This document shows positions 56,529-63,245 of a stretch of 64,000 nucleotides of DNA, piece after piece. The translations under genes were made by a program, and so were the position numbers. The stretch is from positions 1 to 64,000 of the forward strand of contig JAMPBO010000009.1 of assembly GCA_023666705.1 (NCBI GenBank), written 5' to 3'. This DNA comes from Bacteroides sp. (GTDB lineage: Bacteria > Bacillota > Clostridia > Lachnospirales > Lachnospiraceae). How positions within the stretch are numbered: the first letter of the stretch is position 1; every line of letters begins with the position of its first letter. The notes beneath the pieces were generated by a model. It ran no database searches, was not told the origin of the DNA, and saw only the letters and a list, made by a program, of their open reading frames with translations.

Positions 56529-57620
56529 TTAATCACACTCTTTTATTAATGTATTAGGATTGTCCATGCATATTCGTATAATCAGGGGTGTAAGCACCAG
56601 TGGAATTGTCACCACAATGTATCTCAACACCATGCTGACCTGCCACAAAAAATCTCCCATACTGAATATCGCAAAAGAGCCTTCCATTTTGTTCAAAAAA
56701 ACCATAAATAATTCAGAAGCAATGATTGCAAAAAACAACAGTCCCAAAATTCGTTTTAATACCAATAATATAACATTGCCTTTAGAATACCCATAGGCAC
56801 GCCTTATTGCTATTTCCTTCTTGTTACTGATATACCAGTAAACAATTGACAATATAACCAGCACGACAGAAAAGACATATATGAGCATGGCAATTTTTCT
56901 GCTTTCCGAACGGACTGCAGCACTGGAATAAAACTCCTGAAAATCCGCTGCAAACAAATTTTCAGAATACTCCTCCTCGTATTGATTAAATAAATCTGTA
57001 TATACAGACATATCTGCATTAGAAGAAAACACAAGAAAAACGCCTGCATTATTTTTGTAATACTCCAAATCCCTTAAGACACCTGTGCCACTATTTTCAT
57101 AATACAAAATAATCTTGTGATTAAATATAGCAGAATTTTCAGCGGCTACATATCCCGTGACATAATATTCATCACCATTTATCTTTATGTAGTCGCATCC
57201 ATTTCTGCTATATGTATCTTTTTTTAATGACTTGCCCAAAACAACACATGATTCGCCCGATGCAAAATCCTCCTGTGTAGGGTATCTGCCCGCTATGATA
57301 GGGTAAATTAATTCATTGTCGTGCATTACCACCTCTGCCGTTCTCGGAAGCTCATGATTTCCCACGTAAAACATAGTATCCATGACTACAGCATTACAGC
57401 CAATAAACCCCTCATACTGTATATCTTCCAATTGAATTTCTTTCCCATATACAAAGTAAGCTTCTGTATTGTTATACTGATACGTTTTTATATCATCAGA
57501 CTCATTTTTGTCTATTTTTTTTGCTGTATCGTAATAACAAAACATAAAAAACGACAATGCAAGACCAAAGAAAACACTTATTCCTACAAAACCGTACCTG
57601 AATAATTTAATCAGTGCCAT
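56529..57620 (-). CDS. Second FtsX-like permease of the cassette
   Basis: About 363 residues. N-terminal helix (about 8-30), extracytoplasmic domain, and three C-terminal helices, with ISNKKEIAIRRAYGYSKGNV as the MacB/FtsX loop. The start is uncertain: 57620 (MALIKLFRYGF) overlaps the previous gene by 14 bases and suits the family; ATGs at 57638 and 57662 are alternatives. Confidence 0.8.
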   Translation of the reverse strand: MALIKLFRYGFVGISVFFGLALSFFMFCYYDTAKKIDKNESDDIKTYQYNNTEAYFVYGKEIQLEDIQYEGFIGCNAVVMDTMFYVGNHELPRTAEVVMHDNELIYPIIAGRYPTQEDFASGESCVVLGKSLKKDTYSRNGCDYIKINGDEYYVTGYVAAENSAIFNHKIILYYENSGTGVLRDLEYYKNNAGVFLVFSSNADMSVYTDLFNQYEEEYSENLFAADFQEFYSSAAVRSESRKIAMLIYVFSVVLVILSIVYWYISNKKEIAIRRAYGYSKGNVILLVLKRILGLLFFAIIASELFMVFLNKMEGSFAIFSMGDFLWQVSMVLRYIVVTIPLVLTPLIIRICMDNPNTLIKECD

Positions 57621-58086
57621 CTTGTAGATATTTGCCATCCTGTATAAATTTGTATTTGACATTCACTCTTACATCCTTATTATCCCTTTTTATTTCCAGC
57701 CAATACCAGCCGTCTGAAAGGTCATCCAGATTATATGTATATACCCCTGTTTCTGTAATATGCTCGCTTCTTATTAAATCGCCAACGCCTTCATCCGGCT
57801 TATCAGTATTATGATCATAGTAATAAACATTAAACGTCACACCGCCATCCGTCACTTCCGTATCCATCGTAAATGTATGCTTACATGGTGCTTCAATCTG
57901 GACCTCACCGCTTATTGCATCAAAATTAAGACCACTTTCAGGGTAATATCTTACTTCCGAAAACCATTCATAATAACCACCAGACTCATCTTCCTGATTT
58001 GATTTGTCGTTATAATGCCGGATAACAATCACGCCAACTGCAATAACAAGCAATACCAATATACTAATAATGATTCTCTTCTTCAT
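57607..58086 (-). CDS. Membrane-anchored extracellular protein of the cassette
   Basis: 159 residues. N-terminal anchor (MKKRIIISILVLLVIAVGVIVI, about 1-22, no lipobox), a short acidic linker, then a beta-rich domain (about 45-150) with paired aromatic strands (GVYTYNLDDLSDGWYWLEIK). An AGGAG inside the end of the preceding gene serves its ATG two bases downstream. I recognise no family. Its position suggests it acts with the secreted protein or as an accessory to the two permeases. Confidence 0.7.
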   Translation of the reverse strand: MKKRIIISILVLLVIAVGVIVIRHYNDKSNQEDESGGYYEWFSEVRYYPESGLNFDAISGEVQIEAPCKHTFTMDTEVTDGGVTFNVYYYDHNTDKPDEGVGDLIRSEHITETGVYTYNLDDLSDGWYWLEIKRDNKDVRVNVKYKFIQDGKYLQDGTD

Positions 58087-58088
58087 AA

Positions 58089-58486
58089 TTATGGCTCCTG
58101 TGTCAAATTAATCTGCATATATAGCGGCTGAGCCGGATTGTAGTTTGAATCCAAGACAAAATGACCGCTGAGTGCACTTTTGATTTTATTACCTGAAATA
58201 CTTTTTGTTGCCGTTGCCACAAAATTATATGCTGTGGTAGTCGAATTGCTACCGAGTGCAACACCGTTTTTGTCCTTTACGATGATATTGGCAACATTTT
58301 TATATCCATACGGTGCACCTTTCGTATCAGCGGTTCCGCTACCGGTGGTACATGTTATGCGGCAGGATATACTTAATTCCCCAAAATTTCGGGTTACATA
58401 GCCGGATGTCTTGGCAAGTGCATTAACAGAAAACACATGACTGCAAAAACTAGAATTGCAAAGAAATTCCTCACTTTTTTCTTCAT
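58089..58486 (-). pseudogene. Secreted protein gene with a frameshift in the signal peptide
   Basis: GGGGAG precedes the ATG at 58486, giving MKKKVRNFFAILVFAVM, the start of a good signal peptide; that frame then leaves the gene and stops soon. The rest of the protein (FSVNALAKTSGYV onward, to 58089) is in another frame. Removing one TG from the TGTG at 58434-58437 restores a 131-residue protein with an AxA cleavage site (NALA). The mature part has one Cys pair (SCRITC), is rich in Ser/Thr/Asn and beta strands, and matches nothing I know. Either a true inactivating mutation, a phase-variable site, or a sequence error. Confidence 0.65.
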
Positions 58487-58529
58487 AATAGCTCCCCTTT
58501 CTAAAATAAAAAAAATATATGATTGTCAA

Positions 58530-58559
58530 AGTATACTATATTATGCCAGATAATGTCAA
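58530..58559 (-). promoter_or_regulatory. Promoter of the five-gene cassette
   Basis: Minus-strand TTGACA (58554-58559), 18-bp spacer, TATACT (58530-58535), about 45 bases before the start codon. Confidence 0.7.
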
Positions 58560-58578
58560 CCTTAACCTAGAACATTTC

Positions 58579-58598
58579 TGTCATTTTTTGTCATTTTC
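58579..58598. promoter_or_regulatory. Tandem 10-bp repeats upstream of the cassette promoter
   Basis: TGTCATTTTT and TGTCATTTTC back to back, 20 bp upstream of the -35 box. Helically phased direct repeats of this kind are typical response-regulator boxes; the regulator is not known. Confidence 0.4.
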
Positions 58599-58605
58599 TA
58601 AATAA

Positions 58606-58660
58606 CAAAAAAATATGCCACCCGAAATTCGGCATCAAACCGAACATTCGAATGGCATAT
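58606..58660 (-). terminator. Terminator of the NlpC/P60 gene
   Basis: Minus-strand ATATGCCATTCGAA / TTCGGGTGGCATAT with an inner TTCGGTT/AACCGAA-like loop stem, followed by seven T. Confidence 0.75.
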
Positions 58661-58690
58661 TCCACCTTATTATAAAAGTTGAGTGTGATA

Positions 58691-59926
58691 TCAGTTGACA
58701 ATTCTTCTGATTGTATAAGGAGTGTTCAGACTTGAAATCACAATTCCTGTACTGGAGTTTTGTGCATGTACAATCTGTCCGTTTCCTATATATATGGCAA
58801 CGTGCTGAATTTCTCCCGTACCGTAATCATAAAATACCAAGTCTCCCGGCTGTATGTTTGCCTGACTTACCTCCGTTCCCTCAAACGACTGATAATATGC
58901 TGTTCTCGACAAGCTATATCCAAAATTGCTGTAAACAGTCATTACAAAACCTGAGCAGTCAGCTCCATTCGTAAGACTGGTTCCACCATAAACATAAGGG
59001 TTGCCTACATACTGTACGGCAAAATTTGCAATATCAGAACCTGTTCCCGAGCCTGACACAGGCGGTGTGCTGCTTGGTGCTTCTGTTGTTGTCGGTGCTG
59101 CCGTGGTTGGTGCCTCCGTTGTCGTCGGTGCTGCTGTCGTTGTGACAGCCTCCGTTGTTTCAGTCGTCCGTTCCTCTACATCCAACTCATCCGGAGCAAC
59201 AACCGGACTGGCTGTTATCATATTATATGCTATTTCTATGTAGTCATTTTTTACATAACCATTTAAAGAACTGTCCGCCTTAATGTATGTCCACTGGTCA
59301 TCCTGTGCAAGGACCTCATATCCCAATCCGTTTGGCAGTGTCGCAAGACACTCACTATTCTCATCCTTCTCAGCCCTAAGACTTAATGCTGAAGCCGTAA
59401 CATATGCTTTCTTCGTCATGTTTGCCGCCGCATAATCTGCTGCATCGGAGCCAAACTTGAGGAAATCATTCTTTATATATCCTCTGCATTCTCCTGAGGT
59501 GATAAGTGACCATTCATCTCCTTTTTCATCCACGGTAACAATCGCCTGCGGTAATATCGTTGCAATAATATCACTTTCCACATCCGCATACTGACGAATA
59601 TTTACATAATCGGAAGCTACCACAACTGCCTTTCCGCTGAAGTATATGTATCGGTCTTCCTCCTCCGTTTCCTCAGTGCGGGCCTCCACGCTTACCTCCA
59701 CTGTATCATTTAAATATTTTAATATTGTACCTATCTCTGTATTAATTTCACATTCAAATACGTCCGCTCCTGATGCTATATATCTGTCTACCGCAACAGA
59801 TAAGCTGACATTTTCATCCGTGTACAGCACTTCGTTTTTGGCAAAAGCCGCAACAGCACCTGATGCACACGCAAATGCTCCAGATAGGGCTAAAACCTGC
59901 AATAATTTCTTGCATGGCTTTCCCAT
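58691..59926 (-). CDS. Secreted SH3b-NlpC/P60 peptidoglycan hydrolase
   Basis: 411 residues. Signal peptide about 1-29 (ends VAAFAK). Two bacterial SH3 domains (about 95-155 and 165-230, e.g. DYVNIRQYADVESDIIATI), a Thr/Ala/Pro/Glu linker (about 250-290, TTEAPTT repeats), and a C-terminal NlpC/P60 domain (about 295-411) with catalytic Cys in ADCSGFV, His in IQHVAIYIGNG and a third polar residue in IVHAQNSS. Cleaves D-glutamyl-diaminopimelate type stem peptides in the wall. GGAGGTG before the ATG at 59926. A WalR-box-like site lies in its promoter region. Confidence 0.92.
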   Translation of the reverse strand: MGKPCKKLLQVLALSGAFACASGAVAAFAKNEVLYTDENVSLSVAVDRYIASGADVFECEINTEIGTILKYLNDTVEVSVEARTEETEEEDRYIYFSGKAVVVASDYVNIRQYADVESDIIATILPQAIVTVDEKGDEWSLITSGECRGYIKNDFLKFGSDAADYAAANMTKKAYVTASALSLRAEKDENSECLATLPNGLGYEVLAQDDQWTYIKADSSLNGYVKNDYIEIAYNMITASPVVAPDELDVEERTTETTEAVTTTAAPTTTEAPTTAAPTTTEAPSSTPPVSGSGTGSDIANFAVQYVGNPYVYGGTSLTNGADCSGFVMTVYSNFGYSLSRTAYYQSFEGTEVSQANIQPGDLVFYDYGTGEIQHVAIYIGNGQIVHAQNSSTGIVISSLNTPYTIRRIVN

Positions 59927-59969
59927 ACTGACACCTCCATTTTAGTATGTAAATTTCAAAGTCGTATTT

Positions 59970-59996
59970 GTTACAAATTTGTTACGACTTGTTACA
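59970..59996. promoter_or_regulatory. Triple GTTAC repeat, WalR-box-like
   Basis: GTTACA, GTTACG, GTTACA at 59970, 59981 and 59991 (spacings 11 and 10). Read on the minus strand the pair at 59970-59986 matches TGTWAH-N5-TGTWAH with one mismatch, the WalR consensus. WalR controls wall hydrolases in Firmicutes, which fits the gene. Confidence 0.45.
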
Positions 59997-60002
59997 AAAA
60001 CG

Positions 60003-60031
60003 ATAATAGCATTTGTTTTGCGTATTGTCAA
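60003..60031 (-). promoter_or_regulatory. Promoter of the NlpC/P60 gene
   Basis: Minus-strand TTGACA (60026-60031), 17-bp spacer, TATTAT (60003-60008). Confidence 0.75.
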
Positions 60032-60103
60032 CAGGTTTATTGATTTTTTTACTATTTTTGACGTATTTTTTGCTTTTTATTGCTTTTTATTTCCAAAAAG
60101 TTG

Positions 60104-60132
60104 TTGCATTGATGAAACATTTAAGCTATAAT
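60104..60132 (+). promoter_or_regulatory. Promoter of the YjfB-like gene
   Basis: TTGCAT, 17-bp spacer, TATAAT, about 45 bases before the start codon. Confidence 0.7.
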
Positions 60133-60176
60133 GTGCACAAGATTAATTCATGAAAGATAGGAAAGGAGATGACAAT

Positions 60177-60362
60177 ATGAACATTAATGCATTAAGCAGC
60201 ACAAACTTATCTATCAGCGACACCAGAAGCATGAACGTGATAGATATTTCATTATTAAAAAAATCTCTTGACAGTGCGGAAGTTAGCGGGGATATGATTA
60301 CAAAAATGATGGAGCAGTCCGTAAATCCTAATATAGGTGCAAATGTAGATGTACGGATTTAA
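60177..60362 (+). CDS. YjfB-family protein (putative motility-associated)
   Basis: 61 residues from the ATG at 60177 (MNINALSSTN), which follows AAAGGAG; an upstream in-frame ATG at 60150 lacks a site. The pattern ISLLKKSLDSAE ... MMEQSVNPNIGANVDVRI matches the YjfB family (sxxKkamdtaE .. mlEqSv.P.lG..lDi.v). Family members are linked to motility regulons in Bacillus by annotation, but there are no flagellar genes here. Confidence 0.75.
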   Translation: MNINALSSTNLSISDTRSMNVIDISLLKKSLDSAEVSGDMITKMMEQSVNPNIGANVDVRI

Positions 60363-60383
60363 AGCTTCCAAATAAAAGAAAGC

Positions 60384-60420
60384 GGGCTGTCGCATCCAGT
60401 TAGTGCGGCAGCCTTTATTT
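60384..60420. terminator. Terminator of the YjfB-like gene
   Basis: GGCTGTCGCA / TGCGGCAGCC followed by TTTATTTATTTT. The minus strand is also T-rich after the stem, so it may end the small-peptide transcript too. Confidence 0.8.
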
Positions 60421-60586
60421 ATTTTAAGTACATTCACTACTCTACCATTTTATCTAATCTTCTATAATAACCACAATATAGAATTCAATTTTAATTTTAA
60501 AAATTTCTTGGGAATGTTATTGATGAAACTAGAATTAAGATGTGTCATTTGAAAATCACTTCTGATTTATGTTAATGTACATGATG

Positions 60587-60685
60587 TCAATATTTCAAAA
60601 AAACTCCCCAAGGACTGTAATAAGTCATTCTGATTAACGCAAACGCTCCGAACTCACCCTTCGAAATCGTTTGATGTTTTACCAT
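60587..60685 (-). CDS. 32-residue peptide of the KGEFG family
   Basis: A 32-codon frame (MVKHQTISKGEFGAFALIR, then TYYSPWGVFLKY) with GAAAAAGGAAG before its ATG. A good promoter lies about 30 bases upstream. It has a degraded homologue at 25115-25215; third-position-only differences in the KGEFG block show that it is or was protein-coding. No Cys, no signal peptide; basic N-terminus and aromatic C-terminus. A peptide pheromone, bacteriocin-like peptide or small toxin is possible. I do not recognise a named family. It is the only gene I see between 60.4 and 60.95 kb. Confidence 0.55.
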   Translation of the reverse strand: MVKHQTISKGEFGAFALIRMTYYSPWGVFLKY

Positions 60686-60714
60686 TTTTCTTCCTTTTTC
60701 AACCTGTTTGTTAA

Positions 60715-60743
60715 ATTATAGCATACATTGTTTTTATTGTCAC
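60715..60743 (-). promoter_or_regulatory. Promoter of the 32-residue peptide gene
   Basis: Minus-strand GTGACA (60738-60743), 17-bp spacer, TATAAT (60715-60720). Confidence 0.6.
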
Positions 60744-60780
60744 TAGGACAATGCACTAATTCATAAGTGGCTTGTCCTAG
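60743..60780. promoter_or_regulatory. 38-bp inverted repeat abutting the peptide promoter
   Basis: Arms CTAGGACAA and TTGTCCTAG with an inner CACT/AGTG pair. It touches the -35 box. The TTGTCCT core is the same as in the LytTR-type direct repeats near the agr-like genes, but here arranged head to head. Confidence 0.5.
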
Positions 60781-60834
60781 TTTTCTGCATTTTGCGTGTA
60801 TATAACAAATAAAAAATCGTTTAAAAACACCAAC

Positions 60835-60880
60835 ACTAAAAGTTGCCTGCATAACATGACATATGCAGACAACTTTTAGT
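60835..60880 (-). terminator. Hairpin after the amidase gene
   Basis: 18-bp imperfect arms ACTAAAAGTTG..GCAT / ATGC..CAACTTTTAGT, 74 bases past the stop; a TTTTT follows a short way downstream on the minus strand. Confidence 0.55.
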
Positions 60881-60953
60881 ACCGTTACATCTTTTATTGG
60901 ACGAAATTTTTTATTATTGGGACATAATATTTTTTAATGTGGCAGCCTCATTT

Positions 60954-61682
60954 TTATCTTCCTTTTATCCATTTGTATACCCCCGCTGCTATTGCTGAAG
61001 CAATATCCTGCTGATATGTTTCCTCAACAAGACATGCTTCTTCCTTGGGATTACTTAAAAAGCCACATTCCACTATAATGGCAGGGCACATACTTTTTCT
61101 CAATACATAGTAATCATTGCCCGCCTTTGCTTTTCTTTTATTATTTTCGTCCAGTGCCTTTACAAGCTCACCCTGGACGGTAACTGCAAGCTCCTCACTT
61201 TCCTTGGAACCGTTATAATAAAATGTTTGGGCACCCTGAACGGAAGCATCCGTAAAGCTGTTTTGATGAATACTAATCAGCAAATCCGCCCCCGAATCAT
61301 TTACAATCTCCATCCTGCGGTTCATATCGGATGTTTTCTTGTTTCTTGCCCCCTCAACCTCAAGGCTTTCATCACTGCTCCTTGTGAGAATCACCTTAAT
61401 ACCCTTTTGCTCCAGCTCATCCTTAAGCTTTAATGCTATGGATAAATTAATATCCTTTTCTTTTGTTCCATTTACGCCAACCTTGCCGGGGTCATTACCG
61501 CCATGTCCTGCATCCACAACAACCGTAATCACATCGTCCGTTTTTACCGCCTGACAAAAATAAATACATATGTTGATTATGACCAGAACAGCCATAAGGA
61601 CAACCCCAAAAACGAACCTTGTCGTTCTCCGTCCAAAAAAAACCGAAAGTCTGTTGTAACATTTAACTCCACGTTCCTTCAT
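60954..61682 (-). CDS. N-acetylmuramoyl-L-alanine amidase, CwlD-like
   Basis: About 242 residues. Short cytoplasmic N-terminus, one membrane helix (about 23-43), then an Amidase_3 domain (about 52-240) that cuts the bond between muramic acid and the stem peptide. Zinc motif VVVDAGHGGNDPG, Glu in the TKEKDINL helix region, His in ISIHQNS, and catalytic Glu in IIVECGFLSNPKE. The length and single anchor resemble CwlD, the spore-cortex muramic-lactam amidase, or a vegetative homologue. The start is uncertain: 61682 (MKERGVKCY), 61691 or a TTG at 61706. Confidence 0.85.
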   Translation of the reverse strand: MKERGVKCYNRLSVFFGRRTTRFVFGVVLMAVLVIINICIYFCQAVKTDDVITVVVDAGHGGNDPGKVGVNGTKEKDINLSIALKLKDELEQKGIKVILTRSSDESLEVEGARNKKTSDMNRRMEIVNDSGADLLISIHQNSFTDASVQGAQTFYYNGSKESEELAVTVQGELVKALDENNKRKAKAGNDYYVLRKSMCPAIIVECGFLSNPKEEACLVEETYQQDIASAIAAGVYKWIKGR

Positions 61683-61821
61683 ATATCCCATACATAACCC
61701 AAGCAACGGTATTTGCTTTAATATATGTCAATTTTAAATCAATCAGAACAAAAACAGGGCAATCCCAAGGTCATAAATAACAATAATGTTCGTTTTATGA
61801 CTTTACGATTACCCCAAAATA

Positions 61822-62580
61822 CTACTCTGACTCCATGGAACGCCGTTTTTCCCTCATTGCATCAATGATAATTTTACGTGCCTCTATCGCCTGATCCTTT
61901 GTTGCCTCTTCCACATCCTTAAGCACATAATCGATTCCCATTTTCTGATATTTTTCTTTTCCCATGCTATGATACGGAAGCACATCAAGTGCCTTTACGT
62001 GACGGAACTGTGCAATAAATTCCCCAAGCCTCTTTAAATACTCAGGTATTAATGTTATGCCCGGAACAAGAACATGCCTGATCCATATTTCCTTTTCCTG
62101 CTCATCAAGAAACTTTAAGAAGTCAAATATATTATCACATGGCTGCGACGTGAGCTTCCTATGCTCCTCAGGGTCAATGTGCTTTATGTCAAGCATAATA
62201 AGGTCTGTGGATTTTATAAGCCTGACATACTTCTCGTATATTTCAGGTTCATTTCTTCTGAACATAATCCCTGAAGTATCGAGACAGGTATGTATGCCAC
62301 GCTGCTTTGCCTTTTCAAACAGTTCAGTCAGGAAATCAATCTGCACAAGAGGTTCTCCACCTGTAACGGTTAATCCGCCGCCCTTTAAAAACGGCTTGTA
62401 TCTCTCATAGTCATCCAATATTTCGTCTGTTGACATTTTTGTTCCGCCCGCCATTTCCCATGTGTCAGGATTGTGGCAATACTGACATCGCATAGGACAG
62501 CCCTTTACAAAGACCACATACCGGATTCCCGGTCCGTCAACCGTTCCGAATGTTTCAATCGAATGTATCATTCCTTCCAT
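61822..62580 (-). CDS. pflA: Pyruvate formate-lyase activating enzyme
   Basis: 252 residues. Radical SAM enzyme that abstracts hydrogen from the glycine of pyruvate formate-lyase. Cluster motif CPMRCQYCHN (CxxxCxxC, about 28-36), SAM motif GGEPL (about 77-81), N-terminal TFGTVDGPGIRYVVF. Located 116 bp after the separate glycyl-radical subunit gene on the same strand. Confidence 0.96.
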   Translation of the reverse strand: MEGMIHSIETFGTVDGPGIRYVVFVKGCPMRCQYCHNPDTWEMAGGTKMSTDEILDDYERYKPFLKGGGLTVTGGEPLVQIDFLTELFEKAKQRGIHTCLDTSGIMFRRNEPEIYEKYVRLIKSTDLIMLDIKHIDPEEHRKLTSQPCDNIFDFLKFLDEQEKEIWIRHVLVPGITLIPEYLKRLGEFIAQFRHVKALDVLPYHSMGKEKYQKMGIDYVLKDVEEATKDQAIEARKIIIDAMREKRRSMESE

Positions 62581-62603
62581 ATTTTGCCGCTCCTAACTTC
62601 AAA

Positions 62604-62632
62604 GAGAGGTGCCACACCAGTGACACCCCTCC
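62604..62632 (-). terminator. Short hairpin between the lyase genes and pflA
   Basis: Minus-strand GAGGGGTGTCAC / GTGGCACCTC followed by only three T. A weak terminator or processing site could set the ratio of lyase to activase. Confidence 0.45.
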
Positions 62633-62696
62633 TGATAATCTTACCTGTTAATAAGTTCATCAAAAATTGATGTAACGTATCCATCAGCAGGAAAAT

Positions 62697-62936
62697 TTAC
62701 ATAGCCTCATGGAATGTACGTGAGATAACATCAGCCTGCTGCTCCGGAGTAAGCTTAATAAAGTTTACTGCATATCCGGATACACGAATTGTAAGCTGTG
62801 GGTAATTCTCAGGATGCTTCTGGGCATCAATAAGAGTATCCCTATTGTACACATTTACATTGAGATGGTATCCACCTTTCTCGATATATCCATCCAACAT
62901 ACCAACTAAGTTATCAATCTGCTGAGTGCTAGCCAT
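62697..62936 (-). CDS. Glycyl-radical subunit of a split pyruvate formate-lyase
   Basis: 79 residues with a canonical ribosome binding site (TTTAGGAGG, nine bases before the ATG at 62936). Residues 5-79 align with the last 75-80 residues of ordinary Pfl[17 protein letters not shown], then [14 protein letters not shown] with the radical Gly at residue 54, and the end [13 protein letters not shown]. The main chain ends just before this region, so the catalytic radical must be supplied in trans. GrcA/YfiD, which replaces a damaged PflB end in E. coli, is a related idea, but there PflB itself is complete. Confidence 0.88.
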   Translation of the reverse strand: MASTQQIDNLVGMLDGYIEKGGYHLNVNVYNRDTLIDAQKHPENYPQLTIRVSGYAVNFIKLTPEQQADVISRTFHEAM

Positions 62937-62976
62937 AATTATAATCCTCCTAAATTCATAATATTATTCATTAAAA

Positions 62977-63189
62977 TTAATCTTCTTCAAAAGCGTCGTC
63001 AATGCCCTCGTGTAATGTAGGCACGGCACATGCCAAATTTCCTTTGGCACAGTCTAAACAAGCTAATGTTTCTACTGATTTGCCGTCCTGCTCAGGGTCA
63101 TAGGACACATGTATGTGTCCATGACCATTTGCAACCATTCCATCAATCATTGCGACGATATCATCAACATTACTTAAACCATTATCCAT
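62977..63189 (-). CDS. 70-residue paralogue of the glycyl-radical subunit, without the radical site
   Basis: 70 residues with GTTGAGGA nine bases before the ATG at 63189. The first half (VDDIVAMIDGMVANGHGHIHVSY) is collinear with the start of the 79-residue subunit ([23 protein letters not shown]). The second half is different: it lacks RVSGY and has CLDCAKGNLAC (Cys 44, 47, 54), and ends acidic. It lies between the two real lyase parts in a third frame relation. It could be a decayed duplicate or a metal-binding or regulatory subunit. Confidence 0.65.
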   Translation of the reverse strand: MDNGLSNVDDIVAMIDGMVANGHGHIHVSYDPEQDGKSVETLACLDCAKGNLACAVPTLHEGIDDAFEED

Positions 63190-63245
63190 TCAATCATTCC
63201 TCAACTTTACATGAATTGAATTTTAATACCGCTTTGTGAAAAGCA

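Noticed and set aside
58089..58529. Secreted protein starting at 58529 in one frame
   Set aside because: That start has no ribosome binding site and gives a charged, non-signal N-terminus; the real start at 58486 in the other frame has both.
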